Shown in pieces: positions 51,860 through 60,393 of a DNA stretch of 64,000 bases (positions are counted from its first letter, which is position 1; every line of letters starts with the position of its first letter). The DNA comes from Mesostigma viride (Eukaryota > Streptophyta > Mesostigmatophyceae > Mesostigmatales > Mesostigmataceae): NCBI GenBank assembly GCA_009746045.1, contig RPFO01000076.1, forward strand, positions 604,614 to 668,613, read 5' to 3'. The notes below the pieces were generated by a model. That model saw only the letters and a list, made by a program, of their open reading frames with translations, did not search any database and was not told the origin of the DNA. The position numbers and the translations under genes were made by a program.

Positions 51860-52030
51860 ATGAAAGCACACTACAAAGGACAAATGATGCACACCAGGTT
51901 CACCCCCGTCCCCGCGCCGCGCCCCATCCCCATCCCCATCCCGTTGCCCGTGCCGGTGCCTGTGCCGCGGCCGCGCCCCAGGCCCAGACCCAGACAGCCG
52001 CGGCAGGCCAAGAAGAAGTTTGTGAAGTGA
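51860..52030 (+). CDS. Pro/Arg-repeat peptide sharing the Rieske N-terminus
   Basis: 56 aa from MKAHYKGQMMHTRFTPVPAP. Alternating Pro with Ile/Val/Arg (PIPIPIPLPVPVPVP, RPRPRPRPR) is followed by the basic end QAKKKFVK. The start codon context and the first residues (MKA...FTPVP) match the Rieske gene at 50,686, so the two genes share a 5' module. It may be a proline-rich targeting or tail peptide. An upstream in-frame ATG was not preferred because the shared start is at 51,860. Confidence 0.55.
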   Translation: MKAHYKGQMMHTRFTPVPAPRPIPIPIPLPVPVPVPRPRPRPRPRQPRQAKKKFVK

Positions 52031-52040
52031 ACAGGCCGGA

Positions 52041-52334
52041 TCAGAGACCGGAAATGACATTGCGTCGGTTCTCGGGGGTGTTCGCGAGGCCGTTCGCCTT
52101 CAACAACCAGTCCACCCGTCTCTTGGCCTCCACCATCGCGTCACTCAGCGAGCCGCCAGTCTCCGCGTGCACCTTCTTCACGAACTTGGCCCACGGGTTC
52201 TGCGCCCCTAACTCGCTCTTGGCCTTCGAAACGACCCGGCCGTCCTCCCTCCGCACCAGGTCGTCGCTTGTGAGCCCTCCGCTCGTCCTGGTCGCCCTGC
52301 CCTTCATGACGTCAGCTTTGCTCCCGACAGGCAT
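52041..52334 (-). CDS. small basic giant-virus-type protein
   Basis: 97 aa, intact: MPVGSKADVMKGRATRTSGG, then LTSDDLVRREDGRVVSKAKS and a helical tail. The pattern R-T-x-G-G-L-(T/S)-x-D-D-L-V followed by G-(K/R)-(I/V)-V-S-K-x-x-S is a recurring small protein of large DNA viruses, usually unannotated and probably virion or chromatin associated. It is convergent with the Pro/Arg peptide gene (10-base gap). This is one of the best indicators of viral origin here. Confidence 0.7.
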   Translation of the reverse strand: MPVGSKADVMKGRATRTSGGLTSDDLVRREDGRVVSKAKSELGAQNPWAKFVKKVHAETGGSLSDAMVEAKRRVDWLLKANGLANTPENRRNVISGL

Positions 52335-52369
52335 CCGTATCGCGTATACAACTCACCGACATATTTTAA

Positions 52370-53329
52370 TCAGAAACGTTTACGCTTACCGTCGACTCTC
52401 CGCCTGCCAGGCATGACGGCGGTCTTGGCGGCTCGCATGACCCAATCGACTATGGCGTCCGGCCCTCTGTAAAGGATGCCCGCGCCCTGCTGTCTCAGTC
52501 GGCTCAGTTTATCCAGAGCCACGAGCCACGCCCGCCGCAGGTTCCGCTCCATCACGTTGGCCTCCTTCAGATCCCTTCTGTACTGGGCAGAGGTGACGTC
52601 GCCCTTCGCCAACGCCTTGCCCCTCGCCAGGGCCTCCAACGCCCCGCTGAAACGGTACGACAGCATCCTCAGGGCCGCGTCGTAATCGCGCTCCGCAGCC
52701 GGCGTGAGCACGGCGGCGGCTCTGGCGCGGTGTGTGCTGGGAATCGTACGAGCGCGCATAGGCCGCGGGCGTGTGCCCACCGACAGCTCAGATGTTGATC
52801 CTCTTCGACCCGATGCGTGCTTCCTTTTAACGCGCGCCAACGACCCTGCATGCCTCGCGCAGTAGCCGCTGCATTGTACGGGGTTCGCGCACCACCGCTT
52901 GTCCCTCACGCTCCATACCCCGCAGTGACCCCTACGGACGCAATGTTGGTTCGCGCACCCATGACCCGTGCACGCCCTGATGATCTTGTCGGGCGTCGAC
53001 GCCATCTCCACATTAATTGCGTTGGAGTCATCCGCTACCTCCATCCCAAGCGTTTTGTAGTAGTCAACGAGTCTCAGATTATTATTAACCTTGCTGGCCA
53101 ATTCCTCCATCGATTTAAAAAATGCATCGTCGTCATTTGGATCCAACTCCGGCACAATCTCTTCCTCGAAAGCTCGACTTGTCACCGGATACTTGTATAT
53201 CAACCGCGATGCCTCTGGGATAGTTCCTTGAAATGGGGGGTATGCTTTCCCACCGGACGCTGTGAGCGTCACCTTGCCATGAACGGGGTCATCCAGTGCA
53301 CGTCGATTGATCTCGGTGCCAAGACGGAA
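52370..53329 (-). pseudogene. Cys-rich viral protein, C-terminal part (split by YR element)
   Basis: The minus-strand frame starts at the YR element border with RLGTEINRRALDDPVHGKVT, then YPPFQGTIPEASRLIYKY, an acidic ELDPNDDDAFFKSMEEL, a cysteine cluster (CTGHGCANQHCVRRGHC ... WCANPVQCSGYCARHAG) likely to bind zinc, and a helical basic tail ending GRRRVDGKRKRF. The N-terminal part is at 55,197-55,571. The family is unknown. The cysteine spacing does not match a named finger that I recognise. Confidence 0.6.
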
Positions 53330-55196
53330 TCGGATTTCTTTGAAAAGAGTTTCTCGAAGTGAGGCGGGGAATAAGGCCGCTCACGGGAGCCGCCTGGATG
53401 GTCGGCTGAACCGGGCGGGTTTGGCAGATGTAACCGGATTTGGCTAATGGCTGGCGACCTGGAATTGTTAGTAGGGGCAGTGGCCCTATTGTGCTACAAT
53501 CTCGAAACAATCTTATGCTTAAAGTTTGACAGGGCCGGGTTTGTTGAACCGGTTTGTTGAATGATAATTAGAACCTTTCGGAAAGGGTATTTGATTGGTT
53601 GTTGTTTTTGTGGTACGGTAGGTGTCGCTGCATTCTCAGGTTGGCGTGTTAAGTTAAGCTCGGTTGCTGATGTCAGCCCCGTGCTAGGGCAGTTTGACTA
53701 CTTTGGCGGCGTAGTGACATTGTTGTGGTCTTTTTTCTTGTAAACGTTGGCTGAGCGCCGACGGCTGAGGCTATGGCGGTACAAGAAGTGCCTCACCAGC
53801 CTTGCGCTCAGCATGGGTGCGGGGCTAAAATTTGTTAACCAAATTTCCGGCATCCATAATCCCTGGCTGCTTAAGGCGGTTGGGATTCATGGCTGCCACT
53901 GGCCCGGAATTAATGTCCGGGTGATCGGGGTTTAAATGCGAAGCGGGGGCTGATGCATTATTTAATGGCTGGTTTGTTTGAAAGAAACGGCCAGCTGGCC
54001 GGGTTGGGCAAGGGCTAGCTTGCTTGATGGTTCCGTACCTGGGGATGCTTGCGCCTCGGGTTGGGCTGTCGGCAGGCTGGCCTGCCTTTGAGTTGTCTCG
54101 TACCTGGAAATGCTTGCATTCCGGGTTGGGCTTGGCTTGAGGGCCGCCGCGGCTCGGGGGGGTAAAAAATTTAAGTCACCGTTGTGGGACACGGAGCCTC
54201 GGCGCAGGAGGCAAGGGCTGAAAGCCAACTTGATTTCGAAATCAGTGGTATTTCCACTTTTTTGTACGGAAGGAGTGTTTATGTGCTCGGCACTAGGTTG
54301 GTTGCTCTTCAAAAAAGTTGTAAACTGGGCGTCGGCTGGAATCAGCGGCGCCGGTCAGCAGCTTTTGCTTTGACTTTGTGTTCCGCGACAGCACCCCTTA
54401 GCGGACCAGAGAAGAGGTCGGCAACGAGGTCAGCGGGGGCCCCCGAGTGGGGTCAAAAATGCGAGCTGTGTCGATTGACAGTGCATGAATTTTTGTGCAT
54501 TCACAGTCGCTGGGAATTAAATCTGTTTTCTGGCAACGGAGAGCGCCCATCGCGACAGGACAGCTTTTGACGGGAAAGGAAATGGTGCTTTTTTAGCGGA
54601 CCGGAGGGCCAGGAAGGGGAGGTTGGGTAATCGCGAGCCATGCCTAAGGAGTTCTTAATAGCGGTTCTGTAACCGCTACCTGTCTGTATGCATCTACTTA
54701 TTGTTTTAACAAAGATGCTGGTGACTATGGTGAGCAAACGGGTGTATGAATCGGATTTCTTTGAAAAGAGTTTCTCGAAGTGAGGCGGGGAATAAGGCCG
54801 CTCACGGGAGCCGCCTGGATGGTCGGCTGAACCGGGCGGGTTTGGCAGATGTAACCGGATTTGGCTAATGGCTGGCGACCTGGAATTGTTAGTAGGGGCA
54901 GTGGCCCTATTGTGCTACAATCTCGAAACAATCTTATGCTTAAAGTTTGACAGGGCCGGGTTTGTTGAACCGGTTTGTTGAATGATAATTAGAACCTTTC
55001 GGAAAGGGTATTTGATTGGTTGTTGTTTTTGTGGTACGGTAGGTGTCGCTGCATTCTCAGGTTGGCGTGTTAAGTTAAGCTCGGTTGCTGATGTCAGCCC
55101 CGTGCTAGGGCAGTTTGACTACTTTGGCGGCGTAGTGACATTGTTGTGGTCTTTTTTCTTGTCCCACCCACCCACCCTCTTTGGTGGCCTGGTCTG
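53330..55196 (+). mobile_element. second copy of the non-autonomous YR element, lacking B2
   Basis: A1 53,330-53,741, B1 54,625-54,750, A2 54,751-55,162, then the C-run spacer to 55,196, after which viral gene sequence resumes at once. Only a handful of differences separate it from 28,272-30,267. The left target border is CGGAA and the viral codons Phe-Arg rejoin cleanly when the element is removed, so no target DNA was lost although the whole B2 repeat is absent. Confidence 0.92.
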
Positions 55197-55571
55197 AACA
55201 TCTCTTTTCCTAACCCTTTCAGGGGCACGCGTTCTTCGTCTGTGGCGGATGCTTTGTGCGCGTTTTGCGAGGAATTCACGTAGAATTTGTCATAGTACAA
55301 GGACCCATCTTTGTTTTTGTAAGGTCTAAACACCGCGAGATGTAAATGATCCCTGCTTAACTGCATGGGTGTCGTATCCATCCGGAAATTCGACGGTGAT
55401 GTTTGTAAGGTCATTGTTTATCGGACTCGGTTCCAACACAAAGTTCAAGGGATACTTTCGCCCTTCATGGGTCAATGACCTGCCTGTCGGAATTTCCTGC
55501 CGCTCTCTTTTGCGCTTCTCTGTTTTTGAACTACTGCGCGTTTTCATGCTTGACACACTATACGCTTTCAC
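55197..55571 (-). pseudogene. Cys-rich viral protein, N-terminal part (frameshifted)
   Basis: Start MKAYSVSSMKTRSSSKTEKR at 55,571, then PLNFVLEPSPINNDLTNITV. After a one-base shift near 55,370 the reading continues MQLSRDHLHLAVFRPYKNKD, GSLYYDKFYVNSSQNAH and VPLKGLGKEMF to the YR element. With the 52,370-53,329 part the protein would be ~450 residues. The gene is inactivated by both the shift and the insertion. Confidence 0.6.
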
Positions 55572-55680
55572 ACATTTAAATTTGCCTCAGACGCCAGATG
55601 GCTTACGTTACAGGGGGTAATCACGAGGGGTGGCGCGCTTATCTCAGTGGATAACATTTCTCCACCACAAGTAAACGGTC

Positions 55681-55947
55681 ATGGCGTCCAAAACACTTGT
55701 GAGGTATCTGCAGCCTTCGGGCGGTGTGCCGGGGGAGGACCCCTTTGCTGGCAAGATCAGAGTGACGCCAGATGGCAAGATATCCGTGTTTGACCTCATC
55801 TCGTCAACGGGCATGAAGAACCCCAGGCAGGTATTTGGCGATTTGGCAAAGGATTGGAAGGAGGATGAGGTTGTCCAGAATTTGGACAACTTCAAGTTCC
55901 CCGGTGCCGGTCAGCGAGAGACCCCAGTCACGGACCGACGAGGTGCC
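55681..55947 (+). pseudogene. viral protein with GQRETPV signature, truncated
   Basis: Start MASKTLVRYLQPSGGVPGED, then IRVTPDGKISVFDLISSTG, a helical NPRQVFGDLAKDWKEDE and FKFPGAGQRETPVTD. The two motifs (DGKISVFDLI and F-x-G-x-GQR-x-TPV) are characteristic of a family found in large DNA viruses, phages and protist genomes and often treated as antirepressor- or BRO-like. The gene is cut after ~89 residues by the LTR at 55,948 and the remainder is not in the window. The divergent gap to 55,571 holds TTTAAATTTGC-like AT-rich sequence. Confidence 0.55.
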
Positions 55948-56522
55948 TGTCAGGATTCATGACTGGTGGCAAGGCTTAAAGATCGAATGTATATTGCTTT
56001 ACTGATTTAAAATTTATTGACTTTGTATCTGCGACCAAACCGGTGCTGCGACAAAGGAGCATCCGAGGCTAAATGGAAAGCACTTTGCAAGGGCAAAGGT
56101 GGCGGCTCAATATTGGCCGTTGATGCACATCATTCACCACGTGATTCTAGTCTAAGACAGGTACTCTAACATGTATGTCTGTTTTCTTTCCCTGACTTGT
56201 AAAGAGACCAGAATTAATAGCTCAACTTTAAGTGTCGCCAGACACTGCAGGTTATTACCCCACAGCGGTACACAGTATGTCTGACGCATAATTCAGTCCC
56301 ACATTAATGCTGTCCACTGTGGGCCATAACTACACAAATGGTCATATCTTTTCAACCAGTTGTCAGAATGAGAAAATTCCACTTGCAAAGTTGATCAGCT
56401 CAACGAGCTTGATCCAACCATGATGTCAAATGTAGCAGAAAGTAGTCATATAAGTTCCGGTATACCCGAAACTAGCACACTCAATAATAAGACTGTCAGG
56501 CATATTGGGGCATATCCTGACA

Positions 56523-57046
56523 CCCCCCTTGCATACAATGTGCCTGTTCCCCCCTTGCTCAGAGAGACCTATAGCTAGTGAGGGTATAGCCGGGTACACT
56601 CCCCTGGCACCCCCCTTACACGGCTATCTGGTTGGTGCTGAGAGGAGACTTGATGACTGTAGCCCCCAGGTGTCCCTGGGAGTGCGCCACAGTGGCTGTC
56701 GCTTGGAGAATGCCTGTGACCCTAGAAAACCTTCTGGAGCCCCCAGGTGTCCCTGGGAGTGCGCCACAGGAGGAAAGAACACAGGTTGACTGGTTGATGC
56801 TGGTACTGCAGTACTGGTCACTGCTGGCTGCTGGCATGGAGACCTGTCGCCTGTCACGTCTGGCAGGGCGGGCTACTAGCCGCTAGCGATGCAGGAGGGC
56901 CAGGGGACGGGTTGGGGGGGGCTGGCTGCTGTCGCCTGCTGCAGCGCAGGTTGAAAAGCTCCAGCCTGGGCCCACGTCTGGTGCTAGCTGGGCCCAGCTG
57001 GCTGCTACCCCTTGTTCCCGGTCCCAGGGGGAGCTGGATAAGGCGT
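56523..57046. other. non-coding interior between LTR and gag, with a 38-bp duplication
   Basis: No gene. The block CCCCCAGGTGTCCCTGGGAG plus TGCGCCACAG occurs twice (about 56,661 and 56,737). Where pol should be, nothing recognisable is found. Confidence 0.6.
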
Positions 57047-57928
57047 TTAGAAGCAGAAACCGGGGGGGAGGTCGGGGGCCTCCTGGGAGGGCGCCGGGGT
57101 GTCGGTGGTGTGGTGGACGCCGGTGTTGCCGCGAGTGTTGCGCAGGTGGGGATACTTCCACCAGCAGGTCGGCTCCTGGTGGGAGGTGCGACCGCAGTGG
57201 GTGCAGCTGGGCCGCTGGGCCCCGCCATTGTGACCGCCACGCCCCCTGCCACGGCCGGTTCCACGGCCACCGCGTCCAGAGTGGGAGGTATGATACACCC
57301 CGGTGGCCTCCGCGGAATCTTTGTTACCGTGCACGAGGTCCCATGCCTTAAGAAGTGCCGCCTTAGTTTCCTGTAGGGTGATACCGTCCCCGAGGTTTAA
57401 TTGTGCAAGGGACGGAAGCAAATCCTCGGTCACGCCGGCGAGCAGATTCTCGGCCAGATCCTCGGGTGCCATTTTGGCGCCGGTGGCAATCAGGTCGTTA
57501 TAAGTTAATTCCCTGTCGGTTATATATTGCCGCATTGTGACGCCGTGTTCCAGCTTCATTCGATTGAGCTTGCGGCGTAGTGCTCGCCGGTTGCTCATCT
57601 GCAGTTTGAGATGCTCATATTCTTCACAGATGCGATGATATGCCACGCTGCCAGTTTTCTGAGTAACACTGTTTGCCACTTTGAGTGCCGGGCCAATGAG
57701 GCACTGACAAAGGGCCGCAAAAAGAATCAGGTCGCGTTCCTCATTGACCTCGGTGCCAAGCAGGACAGGCAGCATCCCGAATGCTGTCACTACGGCCAGA
57801 AAAGGAATCTTCGTGTTGTCCCACTTTACTGGGTCGAGGCCATCGAACTGTGTAATATTTTTGCAGGCCTGTAAGATATTGAGATCTTTTGTCGCTTTCG
57901 TAGCTGCTGCTGTCGCGGCTGCGGACAT
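57047..57928 (-). CDS. gag: Copia-type gag with zinc knuckle
   Basis: 293 aa from MSAAATAAATKATKDLNILQ. The pattern WDNTKIPFLAVVTAFGMLPV, YHRICEEYEHLKLQMSNRR, LRRKLNRMKLEHGVTMRQYI and LLAGVTEDLLPSLAQLN is typical of Copia (UBN2-like) gag. An RGG-rich segment is followed by the knuckle CTHCGRTSHQEPTC (CX2CX4HX4C). The frame is intact. With no pol in the element, the protein may package RNA of this and related elements. Confidence 0.88.
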   Translation of the reverse strand: MSAAATAAATKATKDLNILQACKNITQFDGLDPVKWDNTKIPFLAVVTAFGMLPVLLGTEVNEERDLILFAALCQCLIGPALKVANSVTQKTGSVAYHRICEEYEHLKLQMSNRRALRRKLNRMKLEHGVTMRQYITDRELTYNDLIATGAKMAPEDLAENLLAGVTEDLLPSLAQLNLGDGITLQETKAALLKAWDLVHGNKDSAEATGVYHTSHSGRGGRGTGRGRGRGGHNGGAQRPSCTHCGRTSHQEPTCWWKYPHLRNTRGNTGVHHTTDTPAPSQEAPDLPPGFCF

Positions 57929-58019
57929 GATTGTCTCGGCAAGGTTAAAATCTGGTCACAACCGAGAAAACCGGAGACGCTCAGTCCGTAATGGTAAAGA
58001 TTAATATTAATATGCGACG

Positions 58020-58160
58020 ATGGTTGAGAACAGCGAATACGAGATAGAGACGATCGTCCAAATACTCGAGTTCTTGAATTTCGATACAGGGAAACCCTTC
58101 AAGGATATGCACGACTGGCATAAAGTGCCGTCGGATTCAGGGAGTCAATTTGCCCGATAA
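58020..58160 (+). CDS. small antisense ORF in the LTR element leader
   Basis: 46 codons: MVENSEYEIETIVQILEFLN, then FDTGKPFKDMHDWHKVPSDS and a stop. It is opposite to gag and lies between gag and the primer site. An AT-rich TTAATATTAATATG precedes it. The amino acid composition looks protein-like, but no homologue is recalled. It could be a captured fragment of viral or host sequence. Confidence 0.25.
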   Translation: MVENSEYEIETIVQILEFLNFDTGKPFKDMHDWHKVPSDSGSQFAR

Positions 58161-58642
58161 ATGGGACCAGTTGTAGCAATTTAGTTGGCCACCCCCCTCC
58201 GATACCATGTCAGGATTCATGACTGGTGGCAAGGCTTAAAGATCGAATGTATATTGCTTTACTGATTTAAAATTTATTGACTTTGTATCTGCGACCAAAC
58301 CGGTGCTGCGACAAAGGAGCATCCGAGGCTAAATGGAAAGCACTTTGCAAGGGCAAAGGTGGCGGCTCAATATTGGCCGTTGATGCACATCATTCACCAC
58401 GTGATTCTAGTCTAAGACAGGTACTCTAACATGTATGTCTGTTTTCTTTCCCTGACTTGTAAAGAGACCAGAATTAATAGCTCAACTTTAAGTGTCGCCA
58501 GACACTGCAGGTTATTACCCCACAGCGGTACACAGTATGTCTGACGCATAATTCAGTCCCACATTAATGCTGTCCACTGTGGGCCATAACTACACAAATG
58601 GTCATATCTTTTCAACCAGTTGTCAGAATGAGAAAATTCCAC

Positions 58643-60328
58643 TTCATGTCCCACGTAGCTCCCACAAAAACCAGCATCTTCATTAAAACAATAAGTGGAA
58701 GCATACATGTGACACTAATTGACATGCCCGGAGGCACGCCGTTCAAGGCCCTTCATGAAGTACGTTGCCCTAGAGGCAACCAAGACACGGGTGGGTGGGG
58801 GGGGAGCAAAGAAAGAGGCCGACAAAACCAGCCAGAGCGGCTTTTAGTCGCAAAACCTCCCTTATCCCTAGCTAACTGACGTCATTAAACCCTTATGTTT
58901 AGTGGATGCTAGTAAGACGCTAACCGTACAGACCGGGGGTAGAATATCCCGAATCTGCACGGCTAGTATTAAATAATGCGTAGGTTGTTCTTTTCAGGGG
59001 CACTGCACCTCACGCCCCGTTCCGCCCGGGTATAATCAACCCAAGCGCGGAACGCACATTTTATTTAATTCATTTTTCAACCATGCACTATATTGCATCT
59101 ACTAATCACAAAAGCTCTAGCCAAACAGCTACGAGTAAACACTACGACCTATAAGCCGCTCATCCAGCGGCCTCTTGTTCCCGCATTCACGTATAGAAGA
59201 AACTCCGTTCAAAGAACCCCGATTCATGTCCCACGTAGCTCCCACAAAAACCAGCATCTTCATTAAAACAATAAGTGGAAGCATACATGTGACACTAATT
59301 GACATGCCCGGAGGCACGCCGTTCAAGGCCCTTCATGAAGTACGTTGCCCAATCACCCCCGCCCTGGCTTTCCCTTGAAGCCGCACTCCACCTTGCTCGT
59401 TGTCACAAGTGACCGCCCTGCCGCAAAACGGGAGCCCCCCACATTGGGAGGCGTGTGCCCGGCGGCTGTGGATGCATGGCCAGGCCCAAAAAGGCCCAGC
59501 GCATTTGCACTGCGATTGCGCACGGCCAGCCTATCATGACCCCTCTCGGGGCCCCGAGTCGGTACCGCTATGGCCGTCTCCCCATAGACCCGGGGTGCTT
59601 CGAGAAAAAACGTGGACCTAGCCCAGGCCCCGCCAGCCCGGATGCCCGAGGCCACAGCCCCAGGCACCTGGCTGAACGAGAGTCCGTTCAGCCAAGACCG
59701 CATTCCCCCCCGAGGTTTCTATGCGTGGGGGAAAAATTTCTAGCTTAGGCGCTTTTCCCATCGCCGTCCCCAGCCCCAACCACCCCCCCCTCGGCGGAAG
59801 GCAATTGCAAAGTTTGCTGGCCAGCAGCAATTTCCGAAGAAAAAGCCGCAGGCCGCGGACCGAGAGTCCGAGACACGGGTCGCCAGTGCCAGCCATCCGG
59901 CTCCAACCCGGGGTGCAAGCATCCCCAGGTACGGAGCACCAGCTCGCGCACTGGGCCGACCAAGCGACAGTTGAGCACCTGTCACGGCATCCGGCCCACC
60001 AAAGACCCCAAGCTGGGGAAAAGGTGCGGACCGGAGGTAATCATTTTCTTTTCTTTTAGGGCGAGGAACTACGCCTGGCCGGTTAACAACTGGAAGTCTC
60101 ACCACTGGCCAAGTGGCCAGTGCAACCAGTGCTTTTGGGATTTTGCTCCGCAGCACCCATAGCTGCGGCTGCCGCCGCAACGACAACGAGCAAAGAAAGA
60201 GGCCGACAAAACCAGCCAGAGCGGCTTTTAGTCGCAAAACCTCCCTTATCCCTAGCTAACTGACGTCATTAAACCCTTATGTTTAGTGGATGCTAGTAAG
60301 ACGCTAACCGTACAGACCGGGGGTAGAA
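58643..60328 (-). mobile_element. third family of YR element with split direct repeats, 5' truncated
   Basis: Read on the minus strand: partial A1 60,328-60,188, body 60,187-59,351, B1 59,350-59,223, A2 59,222-58,804, C-run spacer 58,803-58,771, B2 58,770-58,643. A2 begins TCGGGGTTCTTTGAACGG, and B ends GACATGAA. The first ~278 bases of A1 are missing at 60,329, where Copia sequence starts. It inserted in the right LTR of the gag-only element. The body has no recognised RT or recombinase. Confidence 0.88.
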
Positions 60329-60393
60329 GTTGTGAGGGTAAGAATGCCACGAATTCCGCCATGGTTCTTGCAGGAAGTTGCCTTTATTAACAA

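Larger units (their letters stand above)
48472..55947. other. endogenised giant-virus-like segment
   Basis: Compact intron-free genes on both strands with short gaps, several resembling nucleocytoplasmic large DNA virus proteins (DPIT-motif protein, small TSGGL..DDLV protein, GQRETPV-type protein), plus a Rieske oxygenase. The block is bordered and interrupted by host retroelements (46,330 LTR element, 53,330 YR element, 55,948 LTR element), so it resides in a cellular chromosome. Frameshifts in two genes indicate decay. Virus family is not assigned. Confidence 0.7.
55948..58642 (-). mobile_element. gag-only (TR-GAG-like) Copia-type LTR retrotransposon
   Basis: Left LTR 55,948-56,522 (575 bases, TGTCAGG...CCTGACA). 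Right LTR begins 58,208 and is cut at 58,642 by a YR element. On the minus strand the right LTR is followed by TGGTATCGGAG, close to the usual initiator-Met tRNA primer site, and AAGGGGGG precedes the left LTR as polypurine tract. Only gag is encoded. Insertion disrupts the viral gene at 55,681. Confidence 0.9.

Noticed and set aside
57741-58004. Plus-strand ORFs over gag and its leader
   Set aside because: Shadows of the minus-strand Copia gag, which has matching family motifs and a zinc knuckle.
58643-58770. Ubiquitin-like peptide (SIFIKTISGSIHVTL) encoded antisense in the B repeats, twice (58,643-58,770 and 59,223-59,350)
   Set aside because: The same nucleotides (complement of TTATTGTTTTAA..AAG) are conserved in B repeats of three YR families and give similar peptides by necessity. 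The conserved DNA contains an AATAAA-like signal, which explains the match better than a ubiquitin fold.
59353-59703. 116-aa minus-strand protein in the third YR family body
   Set aside because: GC-rich, no motif, no comparison copy. Not distinguishable from a chance frame.
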